The notes: generated by a model not told the origin, from the letters alone. Shown: positions 1 to 8,865, counted from the stretch's first letter. The stretch is DNA of 12,732 nt from Mycoemilia scoparia (GCA_027575805.1 JANBPU010000404.1:1-12732); one strand, 5' to 3'. Numbers and translations are program-made.

Positions 1-279
1 ACTATGGACCATGTGCCGATGTGCATACAATGGCTCTAATCTTAACTTTATGTTAATTGTATGGAGCTTAAAATGAGGTGCTGAGTGCATTTGTTATACC
101 CGACATATCGGGTGACCTGGAGTTTGCAACAATAAAACCAAATTATAGGCTTGAAGTAAACATTGTTTATTTTGAAATTGACCATTCTTATGAACAAAAC
201 ATATATCTCGCTACCTCTTAGCCACAGTGCCAATTCTGCCTGCATATTCGCGGGCTAAAACCTCTTTGGTATTGGGAAA

Positions 280-398
280 TATGGGTAATGATTTTTGAAG
301 GGTGAAAGTTCACTAGTAAAACTGGACATCCATTTGACTGTGATTGCCCCTATAATCACTGGTCATCAAAATTCACCCTTCAAACATTATTGCCCATA
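280..398. repeat. Candidate MITE: about 30-bp inverted repeats flanked by TA
   Basis: The left arm (281-310, beginning ATGGGTAATGATTTTTGAAG) and the right arm (368-397, whose reverse complement begins ATGGGCAATAATGTTTGAAG) match at about 25 of 30 positions and enclose about 57 nt of unrelated sequence. A TA dinucleotide sits just outside TGGG (280-281) and just after CCCA (397-398), which fits a TA target-site duplication as in Tc1/mariner-type miniature elements. The TA falls within a short palindromic context, so it is weak evidence by itself. No coding capacity is present. An alternative is a transcribed hairpin. Confidence 0.5.
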
Positions 399-474
399 TG
401 ATGAACCTTAAATCTTTGTCTATGTGGCTGTTTGTCCACCACTATATTTAATACTGTCTTTCTGGAATTTAAAT

Positions 475-557
475 CCCTTGATTAGCAGCTGTGGCCTAGT
501 ATTTTAAGTGTAATTAGGTATTTTTGGATATCTCAGCCCTTGAGCTTGCAGCTGTGG
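475..557. repeat. 20-bp imperfect direct repeat containing CAGCTG
   Basis: The segment CCCTTGATTAGCAGCTGTGG (475-494) recurs as a 21-bp variant at 537-557 that begins CCCTTGAGCTT and ends GCAGCTGTGG, about 62 bp later in the same orientation. Each copy contains the palindromic E-box hexamer CAGCTG. This could be a pair of regulatory sites or the remains of a small tandem duplication. No adjacent gene is recognised. Confidence 0.4.
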
Positions 558-2041
558 ATGTTTGACTGTGGTGTTGTCTACCATTTGGAAACCGTACTAT
601 TATAAAAACCCTTGGCTGGTAGGACCGAGGATATTAATAACCACAACATTCCATTTGTGCAAACCCTCGCTAAAAAGCAATATCGTGAGGTATGTTGACA
701 CTGTATTGCTGTATAGTTAAGCCGAAAAGCACATGAATGTTACTTTGAGCTACTCTACTATCATCCCAAACCACTGATCATATTGGGCACTCTTTTTCAT
801 AGCCCATGCATGGTACACTCATATTCAAGGACCTCAGAGCCATTGTAAATACTGGATAATCTCTTCAGACGCGTGAACAAGAGTACTGTGATCATAGGCC
901 TACACAACAATAGAAGCCCCATTACCCCGTCATTTGTCACACTAGTTGACTGCATCCACAAAAAAGAAACCTCTTTTGGTCTTTAGTTACATAGTGAAGC
1001 CTCTGCTTACCAACATATACACATACACATGGATCTAACCATATGAATTCCAACCTTTTGGCAATGCAGTTTCAAAACAGTAAAGACTGGTGATGGGGGA
1101 GAAGGAGATCAGAGCTTCATTATTGAGAAGCCCCTGGCCTGTAAAATAAACACATACATACACATACAGATATGTGGGATCATCAGCACTGCCATCTTTC
1201 GGCTATGTATGTAGATATATCGAGAAAAGCAAGGAAACCAGCAGCGGCTGTGCTTGATTCGCGAGTTTTCCCCATTGGAATATACACATCATCCACACAA
1301 AAGAAGCAAGGAGAACAAATCTTGTAAGTTGGAATTCGATCGCGTAAAGGATTTGGCGACATACTTTTAAATAAGGAAACTACTGTTACTTTGAAGGTTG
1401 GACGATGTAGGAATATGTTTGTTGCCGGCAACTTGCGTTTAGTTAATTCATGGTCCGGATGTTGTAGGCGGTGTACATGCAAGACTATCATCATTGCAAA
1501 AAGAGGAAGAAGTGGATTTTGGGGAGAAATCAAAAATAGAATCGACTAAAAGAAAAGAAGGAACGATCGGGGTTCATGGAACCCTGAGAACGCATAATAT
1601 TGGTGAGAGGAATGGATTTGTTCAAATGGAGTTATTGAATTCAGTATTCCAACATGAGGAGACTCCAGCTTGTGTGTGCAAGTTACCGGTGTCAGACCAT
1701 TTAAAAACAAAATAGGTAATCAGACTAAAAACCTATGAAATCCAAAGGACGGGTTGATTCCAGCCCATGTGTCAAGATTCGGAAAAAACCATGATAGTGA
1801 CTTTCTATAGAAGCTCTGGGAGTAGGTGTGTATTATTTGCTAGTCAGGCATATTGGTTATACTCAACCAATACCAACATTAAAGGGTTCACAGCTACAAT
1901 AACAGCCAGCGCAACTGACCGTCGTCAGGACCTAAGCCTACCTGTTGCTCTGTCTAGCGAATACGCCGCATATCCGCCAAGGAATGGTTCTGTCCACCAT
2001 CTACAACAAAAGGTCATACCTGACTCCCAACAAATAGCTTA

Positions 2042-2085
2042 TGGCTTGTTGAAGATTTGTATGGCTTTAAAGCTCAAGCAAGCCA
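2042..2085. repeat. Small inverted repeat (hairpin)
   Basis: TGGCTTGTTGA (2042-2052) pairs with TCAAGCAAGCCA (2074-2085) with a single bulged base and a loop of about 21 nt. No function is evident, and a chance match in a non-coding stretch of this length is plausible. Confidence 0.25.
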
Positions 2086-2520
2086 GGCAGATTAGTAGAC
2101 ATTGATACACAGACGCGAGCCTTGCTTTCCTTACAATCTATCTTTTAGACTAAAACGATGATGTTGACTCCTAAAAGTAGCCAAGATATGTAAAGGGCCT
2201 TTCCACACACCCTGCCTCACATGTTCCTCTTCCATATCTTTACCATCGTCTTCTTCTTCTTCCTGTTCGGGAACATGGGCGTATGTTTTGGTGTCTAAGT
2301 GGACGGTCCACACATCAACCTTGACACCCATTTGGCAAGGAAACCACCAAAATGTGTCTATGTAGGAAAGTGTGGGAACAAACCTATGGTCTCATTTACA
2401 CAAACACATACACACATGCACTCAAACCTCCCTTGCGCCGTCTTTGAAGGTCCACAACCACCACATTTGCCTTATTCCAAAATAAACAATCCATGTATGT
2501 ACAGCCAAACAGCTGATACA

Positions 2521-2546
2521 CGCACACACACACACATCCACACACC
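2521..2546. repeat. CA microsatellite
   Basis: Interrupted CA dinucleotide run. A looser CACA-rich tract begins upstream near 2399. Several spurious short open frames over 2299-2611 come from this composition. Confidence 0.85.
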
Positions 2547-2750
2547 CAGCCACACGAACCCAGAGAGATGGGAATATAATGTCCAAGTATGCATCTAATA
2601 TGCAAGAACATACCCTCTCACAAGCCCATTCGTCTGCTCCCGGTCTGCCACCTCTTTCCTTAGACAGGCAAGAAAGCTGTCAAATATTAACGCCACTTTT
2701 GATATTTATGGAAATCTATTGGCCACATTCATTTTAATTTACATATTTGT

Positions 2751-2904
2751 CAAGTTCTCCGCCAAAAAGGAACAGACAGATACCCTCGCATATTCCCTGC
2801 AAATCGGTCCATAAGCTATACATTTTGGCTGGATTCCAAGTGGTGATTGGCTGGTATCCAAGGGAGCGTCTTAGTACCCTTTTAGAGGAGACTACTCTGC
2901 CATT
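2751..2904 (+). repeat. Dispersed repeat, copy A
   Basis: This is one of three related segments in the window (see 9153-9304 and 9941-10088). In order they share a CAAGTTNTCC-like start, an A-run followed by GGAACAGACA, a TTCCCTGCAAA block, CATAAGCTATACATTTTGGC, a GATTGGC block, a GGTAT/GGTAC block and a closing TTTAGAGGAGACT. AGTTCTCC at the left and GGAGACT at the right of copy A could be weak terminal inverted repeats. A GGCTGG word (2827-2832) sits where the better-preserved copy C can form a CCAGCC/GGCTGG stem. All copies are intergenic and in the same orientation. I cannot name the family. A miniature DNA element or SINE is possible, but no clear tRNA A or B box was found. Confidence 0.7.
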
Positions 2905-2924
2905 TTATATATGAACACCAATAT

Positions 2925-2944
2925 GAGTGAGTGAGTGAGTGAGT
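2925..2944. repeat. GAGT tetranucleotide microsatellite
   Basis: Five perfect tandem GAGT units lying about 20 bp after the end of dispersed repeat copy A. Confidence 0.9.
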
Positions 2945-3581
2945 GCAAGCATGAGTGTGAATGGTTAATAGTGCCTGCTACCCAAACCGCTTGAGACGGT
3001 GTGGATGCCATGGTGCCTGGCTGATTAACTATTTGAAATTCTCAATACTATTTTGGCGAATCCCTTCTCCCACGTTTTGTACTCCGTTTATGGTCCCGGA
3101 AGTATATATCCAGAAAACTCATAGCCTTAATTGGAAAGTTCAAACTCCATTTGGCGTTTAGTCCAAGCAACCAAGCACATGTGTGTGTGGGTGTGGATAA
3201 AACTGAAATGGAGGCTGAAAAGGTCAATAGTGGATGAGCGGATGGGTGGCCGCCATGTAAGGTGAAAGTGTAAAAAAGGAGAGACGAGGCTTCAAAAGTC
3301 GAAAGTCTAGTGGCAATAGTAAGGAGCCAATGTTAACACTAATAATGTTAGCAGGGTATTACAAATGTTATTGTTCTCAGTGGTAGTAGTAATAATAAAC
3401 TGGTTTCCTTACCCCCAATCTCCCTCCTCAGCTGTCTGTTAGTTAATAGGTGTGTGGCAAACAAAAAAGAATTGTGAATTTCCTGTATATTCAACTCTAC
3501 TTTTCCCCTGTAGGTGAATATATGTGGGCCCTGCCACTCTGACCTTATTGCGAATATTTTTGCTTGCATTCAAACAATGTA

Positions 3582-3618
3582 GCAGCAGCAGCGGCAGAAA
3601 CAACAGCAGCAAAGGCAG
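3582..3618. repeat. Imperfect CAG/CAA triplet tract
   Basis: Interrupted CAG, CGG, CAA and AAG triplets. No supported open frame runs through it, so it is read as a non-coding triplet repeat about 410 bp upstream of the receptor gene. Confidence 0.6.
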
Positions 3619-3785
3619 GAGAGGATGAGGAAATGAGGTGTGGCTGCGATGAACAGGGAGCGTGTGGTTGTCCTATTATTGGAACTATTTTATGAAGTTA
3701 CAATTCAATAATCCACAATTCCCACTTACAAATATTTTTGCCTGGCTATTATTATTATTGTTATTATTGAAATTATAAATACCTC

Positions 3786-3923
3786 AATTCCCCTCCATCC
3801 CTGTTCCATATTCTCTTTTCTTTTTGTCTCCTTTGGAAAATTATACTGATACTTTGATACATTTACCCTTTTCTCCCACTTGCTTGTTATTTCTTGGATA
3901 TACATACATACATATATATATAT
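3786..3923 (+). promoter_or_regulatory. Probable receptor promoter: pyrimidine-rich tract and TATA-like run
   Basis: A pyrimidine-rich stretch (about 3786-3836, with runs of T and C) is followed by TACA tetranucleotides (3900-3911) and an alternating AT run (about 3912-3923). The AT run lies about 100 bp before the ATG at 4026. Pyrimidine tracts and TATA-like runs close to the start are common in fungal core promoters. The exact start of transcription cannot be read from the sequence. Confidence 0.4.
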
Positions 3924-4025
3924 TGGCTAATTATTTAGGTGTATATATACTCGGATATATGTTTTGATAACCAACCCACACATACAAACCCAGAAATAAA
4001 GAGAAAAATAGAGACATTGGAAAGA

Positions 4026-7000
4026 ATGTCTATTAATAGTAAAAGGGACATGCAACCAAGGCATCGTCCTTTTACTACTAACACGGCAAAAATTAATGAT
4101 GCCATTCCATACCAAAGACATTTACACACATATGCCACCAACGCTCTGATGTTGTTACTACCACCATCACGGTTACTTTTAAAAGCCGTTGTTATTGCTA
4201 TTTTATCGATATCCATATTGACGTTATCGAGTCCAGTTTCTGCACAATGGACTACTACTACTACTACTCCGCTACCACAGCAGACGACACAGGCAGCAGT
4301 TCGAAATGATGATCACCAAGATGTTGCTGAAGCCATCGCTATTCCAGGTGGTGGGGCTCCAACAGGCCAGCTCCAACCAACCGCCCCCACTGGTATGATG
4401 ACGATGATGTTTATACCCGGCAATCCCATTCCTGGATCCCTGCCATCGCCAGAACCAGCAATTCCTGAACTAACATCAGGTGTTGTTGATAAACTCAGCG
4501 CTCTACTTCTTCCAGCACACCAGCATTATTCGGACATCACAGCAGCCAAACAAGAAGTTGTTGGGCCGACTGCGACTATTACGGATGTTGGCGAACTAAT
4601 CAGCCAATACCGATCAACATTCATATCCTCTCTCTCCACCAATGAAGACCACCACCAGCAGCAGCAGGATCATAACACGCCCGATAACTTGAGCAAAGAA
4701 ATCTCGTCTACGACAATAACATTAGGTAGCAACCAAGAGTTATGGAAAGCCTATTCAATCATGATCGATCCCGAAACACCGCCTCAAATGTTTGACTACC
4801 TGCAGTTTTTCTTTAACAACCATGTTGTGAACTTTTTCGACAATCTCGAGGGTATTGGCGATACGTGGATAATAGTAGCGTGGGTACTTAACGGGATTTC
4901 TATCGTACTGTCGGGACTGGTCATTATCATAGTGTTGGGATTTTATTGGGGAACCAATTCGCTAAAGAGACCATCGTTTCGTATCAGCGTGTCGTTGGCT
5001 TTCTGCGACCTAGTTTTCTCGGTGCTCCAAAGCATTACCCTGTCGTCGAAGATTATGTGCCCGATGGATGGCCTTGGGGTGAGATTTATTTCGTGGATAA
5101 TGCAGGCCATGACGGTGGGGTTTGTGTTCTTGAGCATGTGTATTGCGCTACAGTTGCATCTTTCGGTTCTTATGAAGAGGGGCGCGCTGTGGAGCCAGGT
5201 CATTAACAAGTGGTACGAGCCCATGTCGTTCTTGCTGGCCTTTATTGTGACCCACCCGATTATGTATGTATTTCCCGACCAGAGGTGGGTCATCAATTTA
5301 CAAAACTTTCGGTCGGCTGATGTGGGGAGGCTGGATTTGGTCAGGATTTACTGGGCGTGTGTTTGGGCGTGGATTGCAGTTGGTGTTGGGTATTGTGCGG
5401 TTATTTCGGTGTTGGTGTGTTTGAGGCTGTGGCCCGTGCTGTCGCATATGAAGACGTCGGATTTATCGGATCCTGACGGCGGGCCCTACTACTACGGCAC
5501 TTCGTCATCAGCCTCGACTGCTGTGTCCGGTAAGGGCCATGGAGGCGGCGGCGGCGGCAGTAGTGGGGGGAATTGGACAGATAGGATCAGTATGAGCTGG
5601 ACGGCCAGAAATAAGGCCAGTGGCGTGGAATCGACCCCTGCCGCCACTTCGGTTCCACGGAATGGTGGTAGTCCGGCAGCAAATCGGACTATAATCAGTA
5701 CCCAGAAGGAAGATACTGTCATAACTATTTCCGCCGACGACAACGACCCTACATCTCCCACATCTCTGGTTTCTCCTGGAGCCACACCAACTCCAATCAA
5801 ATTGACTCACAGCTCAGTGACTGGCAACCACGGAATGACTGCCTACACATCTCCCAAGAACCGCCGCCAAATGCGATTTGCCATCCAAAGAATCATGCTC
5901 TATCCGCTCGTCCCAATCATTACCCAATCTCTTAGCGTCGCATTCGTTATGGCCAACAATAACTCGCACGGACTTTTGGTTGCTGCTGTACTTTTGCAAG
6001 CCGTCCAGGGCATCATTAATTTTGGCATCTTTATTTTCAACCCAGCTTTGGATCGATTCTGGAAAACTACTGCTTCGTGCATTGTGCCGGGTTTTATTCA
6101 AAGACGTCTTCTCTCTTTTCCCGATGCCAGCAATTCCTCCTCTCCTCATCACAGTGGTAACAATGGCGGGAAAAACAATGGTCATGATGGTAGTGGCGGC
6201 GGCGGCGGCGGCTTTAATAGAAGAGGTCTTGGTTTGTCCAATATTACTACTGGATATCCAGGTGGATATAATGGAGATGATGATGACAGTAGCGAAGATG
6301 GCAGTGGTGCCTCACACCCCCACAATGGTATCGATGAAGCCCACGGCCGTAATCCAAGATCGTTTGAATTCAAGCCGATGCTTGAGCCAGGCGTGGCTAC
6401 TCATGTGTCCCCCGATGAATTCGACATCTCTAGTGACGAATCGAGTATCGCTGGTAGTGTAGTTATGGTCAATAGTCGTCCGCGTCGTAGCCACCAATAT
6501 CGTCGCCATTATCATTGCCACGGCAAATGTTGCAGCCCTGGCAACAGCAAAAATGGCAGTGGCCACCCGCCATCCGGAAGTGCCAGTGGCGTCAGCAGCC
6601 ACGGCCACAGTCCTGGTGGCGGTAGTGGCAGCCCCAGTGGTAGCAGCAATGGAAGCATTGGAACAGGTCGCACTAGCAATGTCGGCGTGGGTAGCACCCA
6701 CATTGAAACTCGTTCGTCGCAATACACCAATGCCGGCAGCAACAGTAGTACCAGCAGTAGCTGTGCAATCGGTAGCCATAGTAGTAGCCGACCATCTCAT
6801 CAACAAAGATATCGTGAAGCTGACTACCACCACCACCACCATCATCACCATACTCACTTTTCTAATATGAGCACATCCGGTGCTAGCGGAAGTCACTACA
6901 GCAGCAGCTTTAGTAGCAGTAGTTTTGCTAACCGGCCATCGGATATTCAACTTAATCAGCATTCTTGTGATGCCACCAATAGTCCATCGTTTAGTGATAG

Positions 7001-7202
7001 TAGCCAACAAAACATTATGTTCCATCCATTTTCGGATCCTAGTGCTGGAGCTGTTATTGTCAACCAGATGAACCATAAACAGCTTATGCTTCAAATGGAA
7101 AAACAGCAGCACTCGGTTCATAATAGTTCTCAAGAGTCATGTACTATTATGGCGTGTAGTGAAGGTCGTTTGTCTCCAGTAATCCCCCATATTATTCCAT
7201 AA
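4026..7202 (+). CDS. Seven-transmembrane receptor, Git3/cAMP-receptor-like
   Basis: Predicted 1058-residue G-protein-coupled receptor in one uninterrupted frame. A signal peptide ends at about residue 73 (PVSA, then QW), followed by a Pro/Thr/Gln-rich ectodomain of about 207 residues with an N-L-S glycosylation sequon. Membrane segments fall at about 281-307, 320-341, 352-381, 399-416, 442-465, 621-642 and 650-671, with FNPALDRFW closing TM7. KRPSFRISVSLAFCDL at TM2, SMCIALQLHLSVL in TM3 and the basic NRRQM before TM6 are typical of fungal Git3/cAMP-receptor-like proteins, which signal through heterotrimeric G proteins at the plasma membrane. The third cytoplasmic loop is about 137 residues (475-611), and the roughly 380-residue tail is Gly/Ser-rich with HYHCHGKCC (828-836) and eight His (935-942). 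The ectodomain and loops are far longer than usual. The first ATG (4026) is used, but the ATG at 4149 would place the signal peptide at the extreme N terminus and may be the true start. The ligand is unknown. Confidence 0.82.
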   Translation: MSINSKRDMQPRHRPFTTNTAKINDAIPYQRHLHTYATNALMLLLPPSRLLLKAVVIAILSISILTLSSPVSAQWTTTTTTPLPQQTTQAAVRNDDHQDVAEAIAIPGGGAPTGQLQPTAPTGMMTMMFIPGNPIPGSLPSPEPAIPELTSGVVDKLSALLLPAHQHYSDITAAKQEVVGPTATITDVGELISQYRSTFISSLSTNEDHHQQQQDHNTPDNLSKEISSTTITLGSNQELWKAYSIMIDPETPPQMFDYLQFFFNNHVVNFFDNLEGIGDTWIIVAWVLNGISIVLSGLVIIIVLGFYWGTNSLKRPSFRISVSLAFCDLVFSVLQSITLSSKIMCPMDGLGVRFISWIMQAMTVGFVFLSMCIALQLHLSVLMKRGALWSQVINKWYEPMSFLLAFIVTHPIMYVFPDQRWVINLQNFRSADVGRLDLVRIYWACVWAWIAVGVGYCAVISVLVCLRLWPVLSHMKTSDLSDPDGGPYYYGTSSSASTAVSGKGHGGGGGGSSGGNWTDRISMSWTARNKASGVESTPAATSVPRNGGSPAANRTIISTQKEDTVITISADDNDPTSPTSLVSPGATPTPIKLTHSSVTGNHGMTAYTSPKNRRQMRFAIQRIMLYPLVPIITQSLSVAFVMANNNSHGLLVAAVLLQAVQGIINFGIFIFNPALDRFWKTTASCIVPGFIQRRLLSFPDASNSSSPHHSGNNGGKNNGHDGSGGGGGGFNRRGLGLSNITTGYPGGYNGDDDDSSEDGSGASHPHNGIDEAHGRNPRSFEFKPMLEPGVATHVSPDEFDISSDESSIAGSVVMVNSRPRRSHQYRRHYHCHGKCCSPGNSKNGSGHPPSGSASGVSSHGHSPGGGSGSPSGSSNGSIGTGRTSNVGVGSTHIETRSSQYTNAGSNSSTSSSCAIGSHSSSRPSHQQRYREADYHHHHHHHHTHFSNMSTSGASGSHYSSSFSSSSFANRPSDIQLNQHSCDATNSPSFSDSSQQNIMFHPFSDPSAGAVIVNQMNHKQLMLQMEKQQHSVHNSSQESCTIMACSEGRLSPVIPHIIP

Positions 7203-7702
7203 ATAACTTACTTGGCTTTCCTAGTAGTCTGGGCTGATGGACCACACCCACCCGTATACACATTACTGGCCTGTTGTTTTTGTTATAAAAGCCAATAATT
7301 AAACTATATTTCTATCTAGTTCCAGAAACCACTAACTTGCCCTCTCAATCTCTCCTTCTCCTCCTCCTTCTCCAACTTGTATAACCGATATTTTCTCGTA
7401 TTTGTATAACTATTTATTATTAATATTACCATGCTTCTTTTTTGTTTTAATATATTTGTTTGCTAGTGTTTATTATTCTCCTACAACCCTTTGTTCTTAT
7501 TCTCTTTACTTGTTTCAATAATATATAATCCTAAATTATTATCCAATCAAAAAACAGTATCTCTCGAAATTGATTACAACAACTTGGAAATTATAAATAA
7601 ATGGATTTTACATTTAAAAAAGAATCTGACATAGTGATATGTATATATATATCTGCTATCAATCAAATATCCTTTGTAAAAAACAAATACCAAAATAATA
7701 GA
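7203..7702. terminator. Convergent 3' region shared by receptor and BAG genes
   Basis: This 500-bp AT-rich gap separates the stops of two convergent genes. It holds a CT-rich tract (about 7340-7377), an AATAAA on the plus strand (7596-7601) that could serve the receptor transcript, and TTTATT (7413-7418), which is AATAAA on the minus strand and could serve the BAG transcript. If both signals are used, the two 3' UTRs overlap by nearly 200 bp. No open frame is supported here. Confidence 0.4.
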
Positions 7703-8755
7703 TCAATGATTAATGTCTTTTAAAGATTCTCTCATGCTCTTATCAACAAGATTCAACTGTTTCTGAGTACTTTTGATTAATGATCTACGAATCTTACGAA
7801 CATCATTGGTAAATTTCCGTAACTGTTCAACAAATTCGACATCATAGTCCTTGGTATTATTATTCATCTTTTGATTGTTGTTGGTGGTGGTGGTGGTGGT
7901 ATTATCGCTGTAGTAGTTTGGGCCACCAGATTTCGAAGATACTGAAGAAGAAATATGACTGATTCCACTATTACTTGACACCTGAGATTGACTACAACTG
8001 CTGCCATCATCTTCAATAAATTCGGACATTGGATCATCTTCAAAACCCCCTTCCAGCCATATATTTAGTGGATGCACACCGTCGATTCTTTCCATTAATC
8101 TCAATAACCCTTCGCTTCGTGACAAATATTCCCGTTTAATGCGGTCCTTGAGTAAATCGATTTTCTTTTTCTTTTTCTCAATGCTGTTTTCATTCTCCTT
8201 TTCGGCATCGTCAGGATTGTTGTTATTATTATTATTATTATTATCGAGATTATCAACGGCTTGTTTGAGTTCATCTTTCAATACCATCGTAGTATCCAAC
8301 AACACTTTGAAATCCTTTTCGACAAATTCACTCAGCTGCATTTTGTATTGGTTAAGCTCGTGCATTTGTTTTCGGTATTGCTGACGACTATTTTTACGGG
8401 TCTTGTAGGCCTTGGAATTCCGGTATTGTTCTTTTTCATAGTATTTGTAGGCCAAATAAAAACTTAGTGCGACGCCGCTTAATACGCCGAGAACCAGGTA
8501 CATTCTGTTTTTTGATGTAATGGGTGTTTTCTGGTTACTATCGAGATTGATATGGTTATTGGAGAAGGAAGAGGAGGAGGAGGAGGAAGAAGAGCGAATT
8601 TGTAGCCAGTCAGAAATAATATTACCAGTACCAACACTACTGTCGCTATTATGGTTATTTATACTGGTACTAATATTATTATTGCTATTAGTATTATTAT
8701 TATTATTGGTGTATTGGTTGGTTGACTTGCTTAAAGAAAATGTTGCCAATTGCAT
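7703..8755 (-). CDS. Snl1-like membrane-anchored BAG-domain Hsp70 cochaperone
   Basis: Predicted 350-residue protein. The ATG at 8755 is well placed because an in-frame stop lies 39 nt upstream (8797-8795). Residues 1-84 are Asn/Ser-rich. A single membrane segment lies at about 85-103 (MYLVLGVLSGVALSFYLAY), followed by a basic stretch and a helical region (about 125-170). The C terminus carries a BAG signature: EGLLRLMERID (215-225) and RRSLIKSTQKQLNLVD (323-338). Aligned with human BAG1, whose Glu212, Asp222, Arg237 and Gln245 contact Hsp70, these give Glu215, Asp225, Arg323 and Gln331 with the same spacing inside each helix. BAG proteins bind the Hsp70 ATPase domain and promote nucleotide release. 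Yeast Snl1 has the same plan, an ER/nuclear-envelope anchor followed by BAG, so a cytosol-facing domain on the ER is inferred. Oddities are a poly-Asn run (172-180), a Lys run (194-198), and about 85 Ser/Thr/Asn-rich residues between the last two BAG helices. Confidence 0.8.
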   Translation of the reverse strand: MQLATFSLSKSTNQYTNNNNNTNSNNNISTSINNHNSDSSVGTGNIISDWLQIRSSSSSSSSSFSNNHINLDSNQKTPITSKNRMYLVLGVLSGVALSFYLAYKYYEKEQYRNSKAYKTRKNSRQQYRKQMHELNQYKMQLSEFVEKDFKVLLDTTMVLKDELKQAVDNLDNNNNNNNNNPDDAEKENENSIEKKKKKIDLLKDRIKREYLSRSEGLLRLMERIDGVHPLNIWLEGGFEDDPMSEFIEDDGSSCSQSQVSSNSGISHISSSVSSKSGGPNYYSDNTTTTTTNNNQKMNNNTKDYDVEFVEQLRKFTNDVRKIRRSLIKSTQKQLNLVDKSMRESLKDINH

Positions 8756-8865
8756 TCGGAACACCGGTAAGTTTTGTTTGTATTTTTGTGGAATTTAACA
8801 AATTCAAATCAATATGCAATAGAAATTAGTATTACAAGAAAGTTCCCCCCTCGAAAGTATGTCTT

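Larger units (their letters stand above)
1..3911. other. Gene-poor intergenic region
   Basis: No open frame here exceeds about 116 residues and none resembles a known protein or keeps a coding-like composition, so I annotate no gene. The stretch holds a candidate miniature inverted-repeat element near 280-398, a short direct repeat at 475-557, a small hairpin near 2042-2085, CA/TG and GAGT microsatellites between about 2399 and 2944, copy A of a dispersed repeat at 2751-2904, CAG-like triplets near 3582-3618 and ATT/TTG triplets near 3748-3768. Spliced exons of an unrecognised gene cannot be excluded, because only ab initio reading was possible. Decayed transposon sequence is also possible, but no reverse transcriptase, integrase or transposase motif is visible. 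Confidence 0.6.

Noticed and set aside
1183..1533. 116-residue minus-strand open frame
   Set aside because: No recognisable motif, no coding-like composition and no plausible splice partners. Expected by chance in several kilobases of non-coding DNA.
1752..1768. GGTTGATTCC resembling a tRNA B box
   Set aside because: It lacks the conserved C of GGTTCGA and has no A box or cloverleaf around it. No tRNA was found anywhere in the window.
1767..2105. 112-residue plus-strand open frame
   Set aside because: No family resemblance and mixed composition, and it spans a small hairpin. Treated as chance.
2131..2331. 66-residue minus-strand frame starting MGVKVDVWTVH with an acidic run
   Set aside because: It starts with ATG, and a GTGAGG inside could be a splice donor, so it might be a first exon. 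No second exon or known domain could be found, so it is not annotated.
2299..2611. Short frames on both strands rich in Thr/His or Val/Cys
   Set aside because: They are translations of the CA/TG microsatellite tract.
6312..7133. 273-residue minus-strand frame opposite the receptor tail
   Set aside because: It is the shadow of the repetitive Gly/Ser/His codons of the receptor. It gives Ala/Thr/Val low complexity with no domain.
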